From: Trissonchulus latispiculum
Taxonomy: Eukaryota > Nematoda > Enoplea > Enoplida > Ironidae
Assembly: GCA_030248195.1 (NCBI GenBank)
Contig: JASAND010028619.1
Span: 1 to 64,000, forward strand
Direction of reading: 5' to 3'
Length of the DNA stretch: 64,000 nt
Positions 12,191-25,189 of this stretch are shown here, in pieces. The position numbers and the translations under genes were made by a program. The number at the start of each line of letters is the position of its first letter. The stretch's first letter is position 1. Below the pieces are notes generated by a model. It saw only the letters and a list, made by a program, of their open reading frames with translations, did not search any database and had not been told where the DNA came from.

Positions 12191-13179
12191 AGTCTCTGAC
12201 AGAATCAGCTGACTCTGTTTTTCTTTGGTTATATGTGTGTCGCACTGTGGAATAAAAGAAAAAGACTCAGGCTTAAACAGGCAAAAGGGGAATTTACGCG
12301 CGTGTGTATATGTTTTGCAGTGGCTGAGGCTGGTCGATGCAGACATGTCTGTTGTGCATAACCATGTGTCTGTTCATTGCGACGGCTAAGTATGCCAAAA
12401 TGTTTTCATAATTTTGTCAATATGCAAACGATAAAACAGTAAAAGATAGGCAGATGGAAACAGCCAAGGATTAATTTCAACAGTATGTGTGCGCGTTTTA
12501 AAGAGACAGACTGGACAGCGTTGTTGACAGAAAAGTTATAGATAGCAGAGCAGTAGCAATATAAAAAGCAAGCATGAATTAGACATCTACCTTTTTTTAA
12601 GTTGTTGAAAACATGAAAAACACATTTATGAACAAAATTGTAATCATGCCAGAAACATGTTATTTCTCGCCACCCTATCAGCCCCCCCCTGTTCTCTAAC
12701 ATGGAAAAATGTCAAAAAAGTCATCACCTGTTTTTGTCTCAGCGCTTTCCCCCTTTTTCTTTTATGTAATAAAAATCTCTGCCGTTCGTCTTAGTTCTTT
12801 TATTTAAGAAAATTATATCTCCGTTTCTGTTTCTGTGAACCTGTCCCACTATTTTTTCCCAAAAAAGAACAAAACCAATGGCGGGAAATGAATACCAATA
12901 TATAAAAGGAAAAGACAAAAGCTTTCGTCGCAAACGACGCTCCCCCCCAACTCTTTCAGTGCTGACATGCTCATTTTTTGTCTTCGCAAAAATACCCAAA
13001 CTACATTTGGAGAAAACCCCTGATTAGCTAGAGGGATGAATAGTCCAAAAATGGTGGGGATAGGGCAAATTAACTCCTGATGACATTTTCCCTATAGCTG
13101 CCATTTGGCTTCTTTTTTTTCAGACAGTTCATACACTCAAAAAACTAGGCCTACGTTTACACACAGGCTTTCTCTGTTT

Positions 13180-16100
13180 CAATTCTTACATGTGAGCACC
13201 TGCGTCTTATCCACTACAACACACGTAAAATCAATTGCTGAAGAAATTATGGATATGTATTCACCTAAGGTCTCCTAGTATGCATGCTCACTAGACTTTT
13301 CAGACAATATGCAAATGAGAAAACAGAGTCTGGTTAAAGCTTCGGAGGGGGGATTTTACATGTCTGCGTGTGTGTTTTATAGAGAGAAAGATGACAGTAA
13401 GTGTCTGTCACACCGCCACCCTTCCGCCGCCCTACCTGTTAATTCTCGCCACCCTACCTGTTAATTCTCGCCACCCTTCAAACTGTTAGAATCAACTGTA
13501 ATAAAATGTGCATACACAATATGCAGCGTACAGGCGAGAAACCCGGCTAAATTCGGTCTACTTTGACAAACTTTATTCGTCAAAAGTGTGGAAGTTTTAC
13601 CAACATCTCTAAGTATGCAAAAATGGGAGAGGAAAATAAAGAGACCATCACAGATAGAAAGAGGACAATAAATTTAGTATGTAATGCATAATTTAATGTT
13701 TCAAAGTTAAGTGATACAGGAATGACACCCCGTCAATCATATTCGAATATCCGCCTACTTTACGTTAACATATATCAGGATATCCGGTAATCCGCCTATT
13801 CGATACTTAAGTTGAAGAAACTTTTTGATTTTGCAGATAAAATTTTATTTTTTCTGTCATTTTTTGGTACTCTGCGAATTTCTATCATACAGTCAAGCCA
13901 CACCTTTCATTCAGAAATATGTTAGAAGAAAATAATTGTGTACAAATTTTGAAGATTTCGTCCAAAAATCGATAATTTTTATTGCTTTGTCTGCAATGTA
14001 AAAGGATATCCGTATATCTAAATATTTCTATCAAATCGGACATTATCCAGAAAAAGTGATCGGGTATCCTGATATCCATTGTCGATCGTTAATATGCACA
14101 AAAAAGCAGAAAAGGCATGATTTGAAAACATGTCTATTTATTATAACTGAAGCGTAAGCAGAAAGTCTATATAATAAAAATCGTCTACATAATTGAAAGT
14201 CAGCAGCCCCACCCCGCCCCATATACAATCCTCAAAACACACAAATGGTTAATTCGCGCCTGTGTATTTCCTGCTTTTCCTCCTTTCTGCATCTTAATTG
14301 TTCTGACCTTCGAAACCTGACAGGGGGCGGGGCGGCCCCCCTTGGGTGCGCCCCTGCTTCGTTTACAGACTGTCGATACTGACAAGAAACTAGGCATGTG
14401 TTCATGAACACATTCATAGATTTAATTCGTACATGTGAGCATCTGCCTTCTGTCCGCTGCACGCACGTATTTACAATTGCTGTGTAAACTATGCATATGT
14501 ATTCATTTGCGGACACTTAATATGCATGCTTTGCAGACTTTTCAGACAAAAAAGACTGGTGAAAGCTTCGGAGGGGGGATTTTACTTGTGTGTATATGTG
14601 TTTTACACAGAGAAAGATGACAGAAAGCGTGTGTCACACCGTCACCCTTCCACCACCCTACCTGCTGCTTTTTCTTTTGGTATAGGATATTTTCCCTTTT
14701 CCATCAAACTGTTCTCATCAGTCAGCCGATAGTCACACAGTTTAATATCTACAATGTGAACTCTTTCAGCAGCAGTGTATTGCTGGTTGCATGTTGTTTC
14801 TGATCTTATCTGCAAATTAGCAAAATAGTCTAGCTTATGTGTGTGAAGGGGGAGTTTACTTCTCTGTATGTCTGTTTAACAGAGGAAAGAGTAACATAAA
14901 CTGTCTGTCACCCCGCCACCCTAGCCGCCACCCTTCCTGTGATTTATTTCCACCCTATCGCCCCTTCTATTCTCAGATAGAAAAGTGACAAAAGAAACAG
15001 TAACTGTGCAAACCAACTGCAACTGTGAAAATTGTTGCTGTTTAAAAAATGTTCCAAAATTCAAATAATGCATGTTCCTTTTCACATTCCTGTCCACAAT
15101 CGATGGACAGGAAATTTTCAGCCTAACTGAATCGTTTGACTAAACATATATATATACACATACATAGAAAGGTACATAATTGTGGTGCAAATAGAAAGAA
15201 AGGTGCAAATTTGATTGAAAATTCTGATAGTACATAGATGAAATGATGCCAGCGTACAGAGTTAAAAAATGGAGAGAAAATATTTTAAAAATTTAAAAGG
15301 AAAAAAGCTGCTGGTGGCACAAAATGCCAGTTTGATTTGTTTTTCTTGTGTAGGCAGTGTATAGTGTTTGCAAACTAGGCCAATGTTCACTCACACATTC
15401 ATACATTTCATTTCAACGTTGGAGCACATGCCTATTGTCCGTTGTCACACACGTATTTACACTTGATTTGTAAACTATGCATACGTATGTATTCATTTAC
15501 CGACGCTTTATATGCATGCTTTGTACACTTTTCTGACAATATGCAAATGAGAAAAATAGCCTGGTGAAAGCTTCGGAAGGGGGATTTTACATGTCTGTGT
15601 GGGTGTTTTACACAGAGAAAGCTGACAGAAAGTGTGTGTCACACCGCCACCCTTCCGTCACCCTACCTGCTATTTCTCGCCACCCTTCAACCTGTTCCCG
15701 CCACCCTTCAACCTGTTTCCGCCACCCTTCAACTTCTTAGCAGGGCTGTTCATATTTTGTATACGTGTAGCAACATTGTCACGTTGGTGTGCAAACAACG
15801 CATATGAGTATTTGAAGTCTTAGCAGGGCTGTGCAAATTATGTATGTGTGTAGCAAGATCGACACCTTGGTGTGCAAACTACGCATATGAGTATTTGAAA
15901 CGACACTTACTCTGTCTGCTCTGCTGGCTATCTGTCAATATGCAAATGAGAAAAATAGCCTAGCCAAAGCTTCGAAGGGTGACTTTTACACGCCTGTGCA
16001 TATTTACGCTCACTCAAAAGTGTCAGAAAAAGCGTGTGTCACGTCGTCACCCTTCCGCCACCCTAAGTGTTAATTTCCGCCACCCTTCCCGCCACCCTTC

Positions 16101-16820
16101 AACTTCTTAGCAGGGCTGTACAAAGTATGTATATGCGTAGCAACAGCGACTGCAGAGAGAGAGAGGAGACAAAGGCATTGCTACCTGTTGAGCAGGCTAA
16201 TTTAATGTAATGGTGACACTTTAGTCTGTTGTTAATCTATGAGATAAAGGGCTCCTAGAATGACATTACAAAATAACGTGTAGCATGATGCTGCTCGAGG
16301 TGGCACTCCTGGCTCAAGGGCAATAAAACCGGGGATGGGCGGACGGCTGTCGCGGTCATTGATAATTGCGTCCATTAACAATTCTGAAAAATGCAGTGAA
16401 AAGCTTTCTCCAAAACGCCGGCAAGCCCCTCAATATATATGCCTGACATCGTACTGAGCAAAGTTTCCCCCTGCTGTTGATAGAATGAAATCAGTTTCTT
16501 GTCGTGCTAACTAGGCCTTTGCTCACGCACTCATTCATACATTTCATTCGAACGTGTAAGCACGTGCCTGCAGTCAGCTGTCACACACGTATTTACAGTA
16601 GCTGTGAAAACTATGCATATGTAGTGGATTGATAACACCTAATGTGCATGCTTTTCAGAGTATACTGACAATATGCAAATGAGAAAAAAGAGCCCAGTGA
16701 AAGCTTCGGAGGGGGATTTTACTTGTCTGTGTATGTGTTTTACACAGAGAAAGATGACAGAAAGTTTGTGTCACACCGCCATCCTACCTGCTATTTCTCC
16801 CACCCTTCCGCCACCGTTGA
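13180..16820. repeat. Second set of octamer-containing modules (family Y)
   Basis: Copies near 13,180, 14,420, 15,400, 15,760 and 16,500, plus a partial near 14,760, share ATGCAAATGAGAAAA (not all copies), then AAAGCTTCGGAGGGGG, then GTGTTTTACACAGAGAAAG, then GTCACACCGCCACCCTTCCG. The layout resembles family X, so both may descend from one unit. No coding capacity was seen. Confidence 0.75.
13735..14085. repeat. Interspersed repeat Z, copy 1
   Basis: Its ends are rich in GGATATCCGGAT-like palindromic words. The body matches 21,150-21,490 in the same orientation (for example ACTTAAGTT(G/C)GA and GCATACAG/CATACAGAC). It is probably a MITE nested in the module array. Confidence 0.65.
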
Positions 16821-17140
16821 ACCTGTTTAAATCTGCTGTATGAAAATGTGCATGCTGAATATGTGTGTGTTTGATACTACGTATGGTGTATATACTGTGC
16901 GCTACAAATGTTACTTTGTTGCCTGTATGGGAGGAGATGCAAATAAGACTTATCAAAGAACTACGCGCACTAAATCTGTTAGAGACAGGAGTCAAACCAG
17001 CATCTTAGAGGAGGAAAATCACAGTGCTGAGATTTTAGAGTCTATTAATCAAACTTGACATTTTGCATTAATGCTTGTGATAATCATAGGAGGAAAGTCA
17101 CACTGAAGAAAAAAGAAAGTGTCAGCCAAATTGACAATGC

Positions 17141-17292
17141 AGTTCTATGACAAAAGTTGCTCAGATCTGCAGTGGCTGTATAGAGTGCAGCGATGGGGGC
17201 CTTGGTGATTTGTGGTCAAAAAAATAAAAAGGTGGTCAACTTTGGTAAGAACGGATTCCCAAACCTAGTTGAGCAACTTTTGTCATAGAACT
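17141..17292. mobile_element. Small MITE with 23-bp inverted ends
   Basis: AGTTCTATGACAAAAGTTGC at the left is matched by its reverse complement at the right (17270-17292), with a 106-bp interior. The same end word recurs singly at about 17,421, 31,769 and 35,250, so it belongs to a family. No target duplication was identified. The flanks (17,000-17,135 and 17,310-17,445) are themselves duplicated; 17,450-17,830 holds no clear gene. Confidence 0.7.
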
Positions 17293-17830
17293 ACTGTATG
17301 TTGCTGATTTTTTATAGTCTACTGATCAAACTTCAGATGTTACAGGATTTCTTGAGATAATCATTAGGAGGAATGTCACTCTGTAGAATAAAGAGAGTGT
17401 CTGTCAATTTGGCAATGCAGTTCTATGACACAAGTTGCTCAGCTCACTGTAGCAGAGAATATAAAGACAAACGTAGTAATGTAAAGGAACACTGATTATA
17501 GGAAACAAACTGGCATCTTAGAGGAGGAAAATAACAGTGCTGTGTTCTTTGAGTAATTTTGATATGTTACCAATTTGCAAAACACTAGCGCTCTGAGAAC
17601 AAGTTGTGCAAACCCCTGGGTATGCCCTCCCCCCTTAACTGTAAAAAGTGCTAGACAAAAAGCAAGTACTGATTTAACCCAACTCTTAAGGACTATCAGC
17701 CTGAAGATGGCTACAGGAAAAGCTGAGCGAAACGTCGCAACCCAAAATATATAACAGCGCCCGTAGCTAGCAAGAAAAGTCAAATCATCTACTCCTTAGA
17801 GATACAAACAGCAGCAAAGTTCACCTTAAA

Positions 17831-18066
17831 ATGTTCACGCAGCAGGTCACAGTCATTAACGCCGAATCGGGTCAGTCATTTAGCGTGGCCTATGATCGAC
17901 ACGATCTTTGGTGGAAAGTCAAGGCTGGGATCGGTCCGACGGGGCGCCGCGGAAACACCACCTGTGCCACTGGTCGGGCCGCCACCTGGCTTGCCCATCA
18001 CGATTTCCGGCTGAGTTCTCTGGCGGACGTGGGCACGACTCTCAATCATGGAAAGCTGAAAGAAAG
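17831..18066 (+). CDS. Doubtful coding segment with ubiquitin-like start
   Basis: This open frame begins MFTQQVTVINAESGQSFSVA, then contains WWKVKAGIG. The spacing of hydrophobics and the VKAxI word recall the first half of a ubiquitin-like fold, but the second half does not align convincingly and no Gly-Gly end is visible. Base composition is more balanced than the surroundings up to about 18,060, after which it becomes A-rich. It could be an exon or a gene relic; it is not assigned to a family. Confidence 0.2.
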
Positions 18067-18507
18067 AATAAAAAATTCGAAAATTTCATTGCAAGCAAAT
18101 AAAGAAAAACGGAATAACAAACTCAACAGCTTTGGTCATCAACCATACTGCATAATAAACAAGCTAGATAGAAAACTAACACTAATCCAACCCGGAGTCA
18201 CTGACAGTCACTAAAGTCACTGAATACAAAACCTCAGTTTGCAGAATTAACTGAACAAAAATTTACAACAAAAAAATTAAAAATTTAATTTAATTTAATT
18301 GCTGAACTTAATGTCAGGGACTGCCTGCGGCCTACATTCTCCTCATTAATTATTACCCTTTATCCGGGAAACAGTTTCCATTCTCAGACTTTGCTCACAC
18401 TTTTAGGGGGAGGCGACTAAAATGGGGGTGCCCCGAATTTGTCCGATTGGCCTACTTTTTGGCGAAAATATAGAGCATTGTTGTGGTAAAAAAATACTCT
18501 GTCGTTG

Positions 18508-18845
18508 GTTCGTAGGGCCTTTTTGTTTAAAGATTAAAATGGTCGGATTAAATGGATTAAAAAATTATCAGGATTAAAATTGTAATTGCTATTTCTTAAT
18601 GCTGGATTAAACTGATTAAAATTAACTCTTCCATTTTTTAATCCGAAGTGTGAATAAAGAAACAGGATTAGATTAAAAGTTTAATCCTTGGTACATAAAA
18701 AAAGTAGGATCAAATTTATTCCGTTTAACTCGTTTAACTCACTGGATTAAATGTTGATCTGTGTCAACCGAGGTGCTATATATTTCTTTAATGCGGATTA
18801 ATTTTAATCTAATCCATTTAATCTTCTAAATAGGGCCTTAGCTGC
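18508..18845. repeat. GGATTAA-rich inverted-repeat element
   Basis: The left end TAGGGCCTTTTTGTTTAAAG and the right end complement TAAGGCCCTATTTAGAAGAT are imperfect inverted repeats. The interior is dense in GGATTAA/TTAATCC words. It is probably a MITE; no target duplication was found. Confidence 0.6.
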
Positions 18846-18854
18846 CTTCTAGCC

Positions 18855-19745
18855 AAGTGCAGTCGTCGGGTTTATGTGCCCGCACCCCCCCCCATTTTTC
18901 AAAAATACCAACATAATTAATTAAAAATCTCTGCAGGCTGCAAGACCCAGGCTACAAGGTTGCCATTTGCCAATATGATTTGGCACGAAAATTTTTGGCT
19001 AAAGAAAGAAATATTTTATTTTTAATAAGGCTGTAATTTGGCATCAAAGAAGGCCTTATAGGAGTATATACTCATTTATGCCAAATGGAAAAAAATTCTG
19101 TCCAGTGAAAAAATTTTTGTCAACTTTAATCTCCAAAAATTGCCGAAACCGCCATTTTCAGTCTGTCGGATTCTGTGTGGAGGCTTTCTGCAGCCATAGA
19201 AGTAGCAAACCTTCACTAATCGAGCTGAAATCATTGGTGGGTGTGTAATCGACCATGCTAAGTTCTAATAACTCAAAAAATGTTAATTTCAAAAATTTGG
19301 ATTTTTCGATTTTTGGTGTACCATTGCCAGGAAAAGGCAAGTTTGGCAGTTTTTGCAGATTAAAGTTGACACTTGACATAGAAATTTTTTCACCCGGAAG
19401 AATTTTCCATTTCGCACAAATGAGTACTCCTACTGGGCCTCCCTTTATGCCAAGTTGCAGCCGTATAGCTCGCACTAGTTATAAAAATATACATTCCTTT
19501 CGTTAGCCAAAAATTTTTAATTTTTGACTAAACTTCAACCCTGCAGAGGAATTCCCTTAGATGCAGATAAGATAGAGACGTCTAGTATTTTTCTGCAGGC
19601 AGAGGCACACGTGCCAAATCATATTGGCAAATGGCAGCTTTGATGTTTGTGCCTAGTAGCCAGCAGAGATTTGTAATTAATTATGTTGTTAGTTGTGAAA
19701 AGGGGGGAGGGTCGGGCACAAAAACCCTACGACTGCACATGGATG
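18855..19745. repeat. Fold-back element 1
   Basis: Inverted arms include GTGCAGTCGT, TGTGCCCG, a poly-C block, and CATAATTAATTAAAAATCTC on the left, with their complements on the right (19,600-19,745). The interior is shared in inverted orientation with 21,835-22,615. Long open frames on both strands reflect the symmetry and are not genes. Confidence 0.75.
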
Positions 19746-20101
19746 CATGCAGGGTTTTTTTTGAAAATCGGGACTGTGTCAAACTTGTGTCCAGCTAATT
19801 TTATTTGTGTCCAGCTAAGAAAAGTTGTGTCCAGAAACAAAATTTCGCGCAGCGTTAATATAATGTATTATATAATTATATAATATATAATATATTATAT
19901 AAGTGGTATTTAACTCTTTATTTTAGTGTAGGAATAAAATTTGTTATTATGCAAATAAATTATATGTATATATATAGTTGTCTATTGTTTGCAATTGTCT
20001 AGCAATTTGCAAGGGTCACCGATGCCACACTTTTCTTGTTGGCGTCGCAAGCCACAGGACAAGAATTTTGACAAGAATATAAAATTTAAGCGTAGAGATG
20101 C

Positions 20102-20131
20102 GGGGGGTCTGGGGGGCGGAGCCCCCCAGAA
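20102..20131. repeat. GC hairpin motif, copy 1
   Basis: GGGGGGTCTGGGGGGCGGAG followed by CCCCCCAGAA; the G6 and C6 blocks around CGGAG can pair. Near-identical copies occur at 20,771-20,801 and 29,551-29,580. Confidence 0.85.
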
Positions 20132-20770
20132 GCCGAGAAAATTTTGTAAAACTGACGAAAATCCTTGATGGAAACACTCAAAACTTTGATTTCGGCAGCC
20201 AGTAAAGACCCAAAATATAAACAAGCTGCCACAGGGCGAAAATTGTTTAAAATTATGGTTTGGCAGCATTTACAAATGGGTTATTCTCTTGTGCAATTTG
20301 GTGTCTAAACTGGTTAGGTATGTAAGTATATATATATATTTCCACGACTCTGTATATACAACGAATGCACACAACTTCACAGAACACTAGAGTGAGTGTG
20401 GTTACTATGTGTACGCAAGTATATACTTCTTCAGATATTTTAGGAAATTAGTTTATATATATACTAAAAGAATTTCATTGCATAAGCCTTCACTAAGTGG
20501 TATTCTATCTCGGACAGCACTGAAAGACATGAATATAGAAATTCGCGCCGAAGGCGCGAAATTTGTTTGGAATTTTACGCAAAAAGTACCTGAAACACTT
20601 GTATTTACCAGAGATAACTGAAAATTTCTACTCAAGGTCAAAAATTTTTGCGGAAAAGTTGCGGATTTTTCAAAAAAAGTGCCGAATGTCGTAATGTGTT
20701 GTGGAAAGATTAACCAAGTTAAGATAGGTCGTGACCAAAGCCTAAAGGAGAAAAATGTAAGGATAAGAGC

Positions 20771-20801
20771 GGGGGGTCTGGGGGGCGATAGCCCCCCAGA
20801 A
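20771..20801. repeat. GC hairpin motif, copy 2
   Basis: Same motif as at 20,102 with loop CGATAG instead of CGGAG. The stem is conserved and the loop varies, as expected if the hairpin is maintained. Confidence 0.85.
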
Positions 20802-21149
20802 AAGTTAGAGCTTTTTTAATGATTTGGGATGCTCAGGAATTTTTTCTGGACACTTCTCTATGAAAAATTTAGCTGTGTCTACCTTGTGTCCAGCTAAAAA
20901 TTTTTGTGTCCAGCTAAAAAAATTTGTGTCTGGACACGCTCCTGGACACAAAAAAAACGTGGATGCATGGCATCTAAGAAACAAAGACCAAGTATTTTTT
21001 GACCACACGCTCTATTACTTCGCCAAAATGTAGGCCAATCGGACAAAGACGGGGCAAACGTTGCTCCAGCCTATATCCCAACATAATATACGCAATTTCA
21101 TGTTTACGAAACACCAGAGAAGCACTGTCATGCAAAAACTAAAGTTGGA

Positions 21150-21490
21150 CACCGGATATTTTTTCATTTCCGTATATCCTCCTATTTCGCGTTAACGTAT
21201 TTCCGATTATCCGTCTATTGCAAACTTAAGTTCGAGAAAATTTTTCGATTCTGCAGTTAAACTTTTAATTTTTCAGCCAATTTTTTGTAACGCTGTAAAT
21301 TTCTGGCATACAGACAAGACAAGAAACATTTGTTTCAATTATTTTAGAGAAATTTTTAAATACATTTTAAACATTTTGAAATTTTTGGCAAAAATCCTGC
21401 TAACTTTTTGTTACTTTGTCTGAAATGAACAGGGATATCCGGATAGTTTTCCATAATCGGATACTAAAAATTATCCGGATATCGGGTGAC
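21150..21490. repeat. Interspersed repeat Z, copy 2
   Basis: Same orientation and same internal words as 13,735-14,085. Ends carry GGATATC/ATCCGGAT words that are complementary to each other. Confidence 0.65.
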
Positions 21491-21743
21491 CATCAGTAGC
21501 AATTACCTCCTGCTTCCGCTTGATAGTAGTAACATCACCACTGCTCTGCTGGACGGTAATCAATTCCAGTTCTGCGTCCAAGATCTCTCGTCCAACCTGA
21601 ACAACAGAACAATGTCAGTAAACGCTGATCTCATCTCTCCCCATTCCGCACCGCCCACAACAACAGTACATAATATAAGAGTTAACTACATTGTCAGAGC
21701 AAAAACTATGATCTGCTCGCTAACGGCCTGCCCCCCCCCATAA
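21486..21743 (+). CDS. Doubtful coding segment, unrecognised
   Basis: The open frame begins MTISSNYLLLPLDSSNITTA and continues with FCVQDLSSNLNNRTMSVNAD. Base composition is balanced until about 21,640, unlike its repeat neighbours, and there are three N-x-S/T sites. It may be an exon of a secreted or membrane protein, or a relic. No splice-site pair is obvious. Confidence 0.2.
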   Translation: MTISSNYLLLPLDSSNITTALLDGNQFQFCVQDLSSNLNNRTMSVNADLISPHSAPPTTTVHNIRVNYIVRAKTMICSLTACPPP

Positions 21744-21834
21744 ATCACTACCTAGTTGAAACAGGGGTACACTCAGTCACACTATGTTTAAGTGCTCCCC
21801 CCGTTTTTCACAACTACCAACATAATTAATTAAA

Positions 21835-22615
21835 AATCTCTGCTGGCTGCAAGACCCTGATTAGAAGGTTGCCTTTTGCCAATATGATTTGCACATCTGC
21901 CCCTATCTGCAGAAAAATACTAGATGTCTGTATCTTATCTGCATCTAAGGGAATTAATCTTCAAAGTTGAAGTTTCGGCAAAAAGTTAAAAATTTTTGGC
22001 TAACGAAAGGAATATATATTTTATTACTAGTGCGAGCTATACGGCTGCAACTTGGCATAAAGGGAGGCCCTGTAGGAATACTCATTTGTGCGAAATGGTA
22101 AATTCTTCCGGGTGAAAAAATTTCTATGTCAACTTTAATCTTCAAAAACTGCCAAAATTGCCTTTTTCTGGCAATGGTACACCAAAAATCGAAAAATCCA
22201 AATTTTTGAAACTAACATTTTTTGAGTTATTTGAACTCAGCGTGGTCGAATACACACCCACTAACGATTTCAGCTCGATTAGTGAAGGTTTGCTACTTCT
22301 ATGGCTGCAGAAAGCCTCCACACAGGATCCGACAGACTGAAAATGGCGGTTTCGGCAATTTTTGGAGATTAAATTTGTCAAAAATTTTTTCACTCTGCAG
22401 AATTTCTTGCCATTTGGCACAAATGAGTACTCCTACAGGGCCTCCTTTTATGCCAAATTACAGCCGTATAGCTCGCAATAGTAATAAAATATATATTCCT
22501 TTCGTTAGCCAAAATTTTTTAATTTTTGACGAAACTTCAACTTTGCAGAGTAGTTCCCTTAGATGCAGATAAGATAGAGACGTCTAGTATATTTCTTCAG
22601 GCAGACGCACACATT
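21835..22615. repeat. Fold-back element 2
   Basis: Left arm words (TTAAAAATCTCTGCTGGCTG, TTTGGCTAACGAAAGG) recur in inverse order in the right arm (CCTTTCGTTAGCCAAA, then GATGCAGATAAGATAGAGAC). It is related to fold-back element 1. The open frames over it are symmetric artefacts. Confidence 0.75.
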
Positions 22616-23424
22616 TTGGACAAAAAATCACAAAACTTTATGCTTATGTCACTAAAACAAGTAGGAATCAACCAACCTTTCCACTTAAATCTACCACGGT
22701 GTGAGTCTTAAACTCAGGATACTCAGGATACTCAGATAGCAAAGCCAGCTGTGCTACATCTGGCGGCTTATCCTTGCAGATATTACGCGGATGCATGAGT
22801 CGATAAATTGACATTGTACAACAGCATTAAAACCAAATTTTAAAATTGAGATAATTCTGAAACAAACATTCACATTTCATCAGCTACGTATGTATATACG
22901 TATGTATTTTATTGATGGTAGGGTTGGTTTTTTCCGGAAAAAAGATTGCTGGAAAAAACATTTTTTCCGGTTTGTTTCCATTTTTTCCTTTTTTTCCGGT
23001 CACTCCAGAATTACACAATGTGCTAAAAGTTGCGTTTTTTCATGTTTATGTCATGTGGAGTGGAGCATGAGTGACCGCGAATATGGGTTGTTCAGCGAAG
23101 CTGGTCCATATTAGTGCGCTTTTAACCTAGTCCTCCTGGCATTTACAACCTGCCCCTCCCATATTAACGTTTTAAAACCTAGTCCTCTGTCCGCTTAAAA
23201 CCCAGTGTCACCCATATTGCATTTTTCATGCTCCACCGGAGCATTTTTATTCTTGTCCTATTTCATTTTTAAGGTTCTCAGTAAAAAGCAAAAACGTTAA
23301 AGCTGTGTGAAAGAAACTTTAAAAATTCCGCCAATCATTAATCGTCAACCGAAAGTACAGAACAAAGAAGCTTGAAAAGTTCCAAGTTCTTCCTTTTCCT
23401 CTATTTTGACAGAAATCCAACATC
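22616..23424. other. No gene seen
   Basis: Contains a TTTTTTCCGG-rich cluster at 22,930-23,005 and otherwise featureless sequence. Confidence 0.5.
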
Positions 23425-24065
23425 CAGTACCCATGGCTGCAATAGTTTTAGTTACTGTATTTAGCATAATATAGCACTCTACTGCAGCGCAACCAAATGC
23501 AAACTTTACTGTCAGTGCAAGATTTCGGACTATTGCAACTTACCTGTAGCTAGTTATAGGCCGTGCTGTACTTCAGCAGCACTCTACTGCAGCGCAACCA
23601 GATGTAAACATTACTGTCGGTGAAGGGAACTCATACGGCATGATTTGCAATGCTCTGCCGCACTTGTGTGCAAAATTTCGGACTATTGCAACTTACCTGT
23701 AGCTAGTCATAGGCCGTGCTGTACTTCAGCAGCACTCTACTGCTGCGCAACCAGATGCAAACCTTACTGTCGGTGAAGGAAACTCATACGGCACGATTTG
23801 CAATGCTCTGCCACACTTGTGTGCAAAACTTCGGACTATTGCAAACTTACCTGTAGCTAGTTATAGGCCGTGCTGTACTTCAGCAGCACTCTACTGCAGC
23901 GCAACCAGATGCAAACTTTACTGTCGGTGAAGGAAACTCATAAGGCATGATTTGCAATGAACTGCCGCACTTGTGTGCAAAATTTCGGACGATTGCAACT
24001 TACCTGTAGCTAGCTATAGGCCGTGCTATACTTCAGCAGCACTCTACTGCAGCACAACCACATAG
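23425..24065. repeat. 153-bp satellite array, about 4 units
   Basis: The units contain GGCCGTGCTGTACTTCAGCA, then GCACTCTACTGCAGCGCAAC, then TTACTGTCGGTGAAGG. The GGCCGTGCTG word occurs near 23,559, 23,709, 23,865 and 24,017. The same satellite forms another array at 26,628-27,090. Confidence 0.9.
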
Positions 24066-25189
24066 TAACATCGTAATAAGTATACAAAACGTATCTATAG
24101 TAGTTTGTCATGTCCTAAACTATCTGTATGCCGAATTTCAAATACCAGTGACGAATGAATAACTTGTTATCGACGGTGCTGTGTTTGGGACAGCACATAC
24201 AGCACGGTGGAAGCTAGAGAGTGCACCAACTAACATAGCTACAGTTCCCCCTTACTACAGACATAATTTTCACCAAGTTTCATATGCTTAGCCGTTTACA
24301 GTAAGTCTACAGACAGCGTGCTATGGTTGCTGCATAATAGTACAGCACGATAGCAGCACCGCACAGAGCTGCGACTATGCTCATCGTGTTCAGCGACCCC
24401 GATAACCCTTATATGCGTCCCACTAAATGGCTCAAAACTGCATATTTAGGCCTATTTTTGACTATTTTCTGTGGAGTTGGGACTTAGAAATTTTTCCGAA
24501 AATGGCCATTTGGACCGACTTCCTTTGGGCCGGCCGCCTGAACGGTCCAGGACCTAAATCAAAAATCGGCCAACGTTACGCACTAGTATCCCCTCCGTAC
24601 ATGTTCATGCAACAAACCGCGTGTCTCTAGCTTGTTCCCTGAGCCCTGTGGGCGTGACACAAAATGGCCGTTTTTTGGCCAAAAATGGGTGGGTCGGACG
24701 GCAAAACGGACACCGGAAATGAGCTGGGCGCACCAGAAAACCCCTATGGGCAAAGTTTTGAGAGGCTATGCACAGTCCTATATGGTGTTCTTGGAAGTCG
24801 GTGCCGACATGACCCTCCCGACAGCAAAGTGGAACCAGCCCAGCAATATGGGTGGGTCCGACGGGAAAACTGCTTACGGGAATCAATTCGCCGTGCCAGA
24901 AAACCTTTGTATGAAAGAATTGAGCTTTCTAAGTTGAATACACAGAGAGAAATTTCGATTTTTCATTTTTCGAATTTTAACCATTTTTGACCGGCCACTG
25001 TGGTCGCATGGGAAGTGATAGAGAAACGAGACTTAGCTATTTAGTTAGTTCAATATATGTAGTTTCTGAATATAAAAAGAAATCGGCTCCAGCTCTTAAC
25101 GTTCGAGCTGCGCAGCGACCACAAAAATGGTCACTTTTCGCTCTGAGCCGACTTTGCGGCGCCGCTGCGGCGCTGTGGCGCACCTGCGG

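Larger units (their letters stand above)
19746..21149. other. Repeat-rich interval with TGTCCAGCT words
   Basis: TTGTGTCCAGCTAA-type words are clustered at 19,780-19,830 and 20,865-20,950, the latter ending in GTCTGGACACGCTCCTGGAC. AT microsatellite occurs at about 19,860-19,905. A CGCGCCGAAGGCGCG hairpin lies near 20,545. No gene is supported. Confidence 0.5.

Noticed and set aside
17690..17760. Retroelement tail suggested by GAAGATGGCTACAGGAAAAG and CGAAACGTCGC
   Set aside because: Similar words occur near some retroelement ends, but no reverse transcriptase or endonuclease frame is present here.
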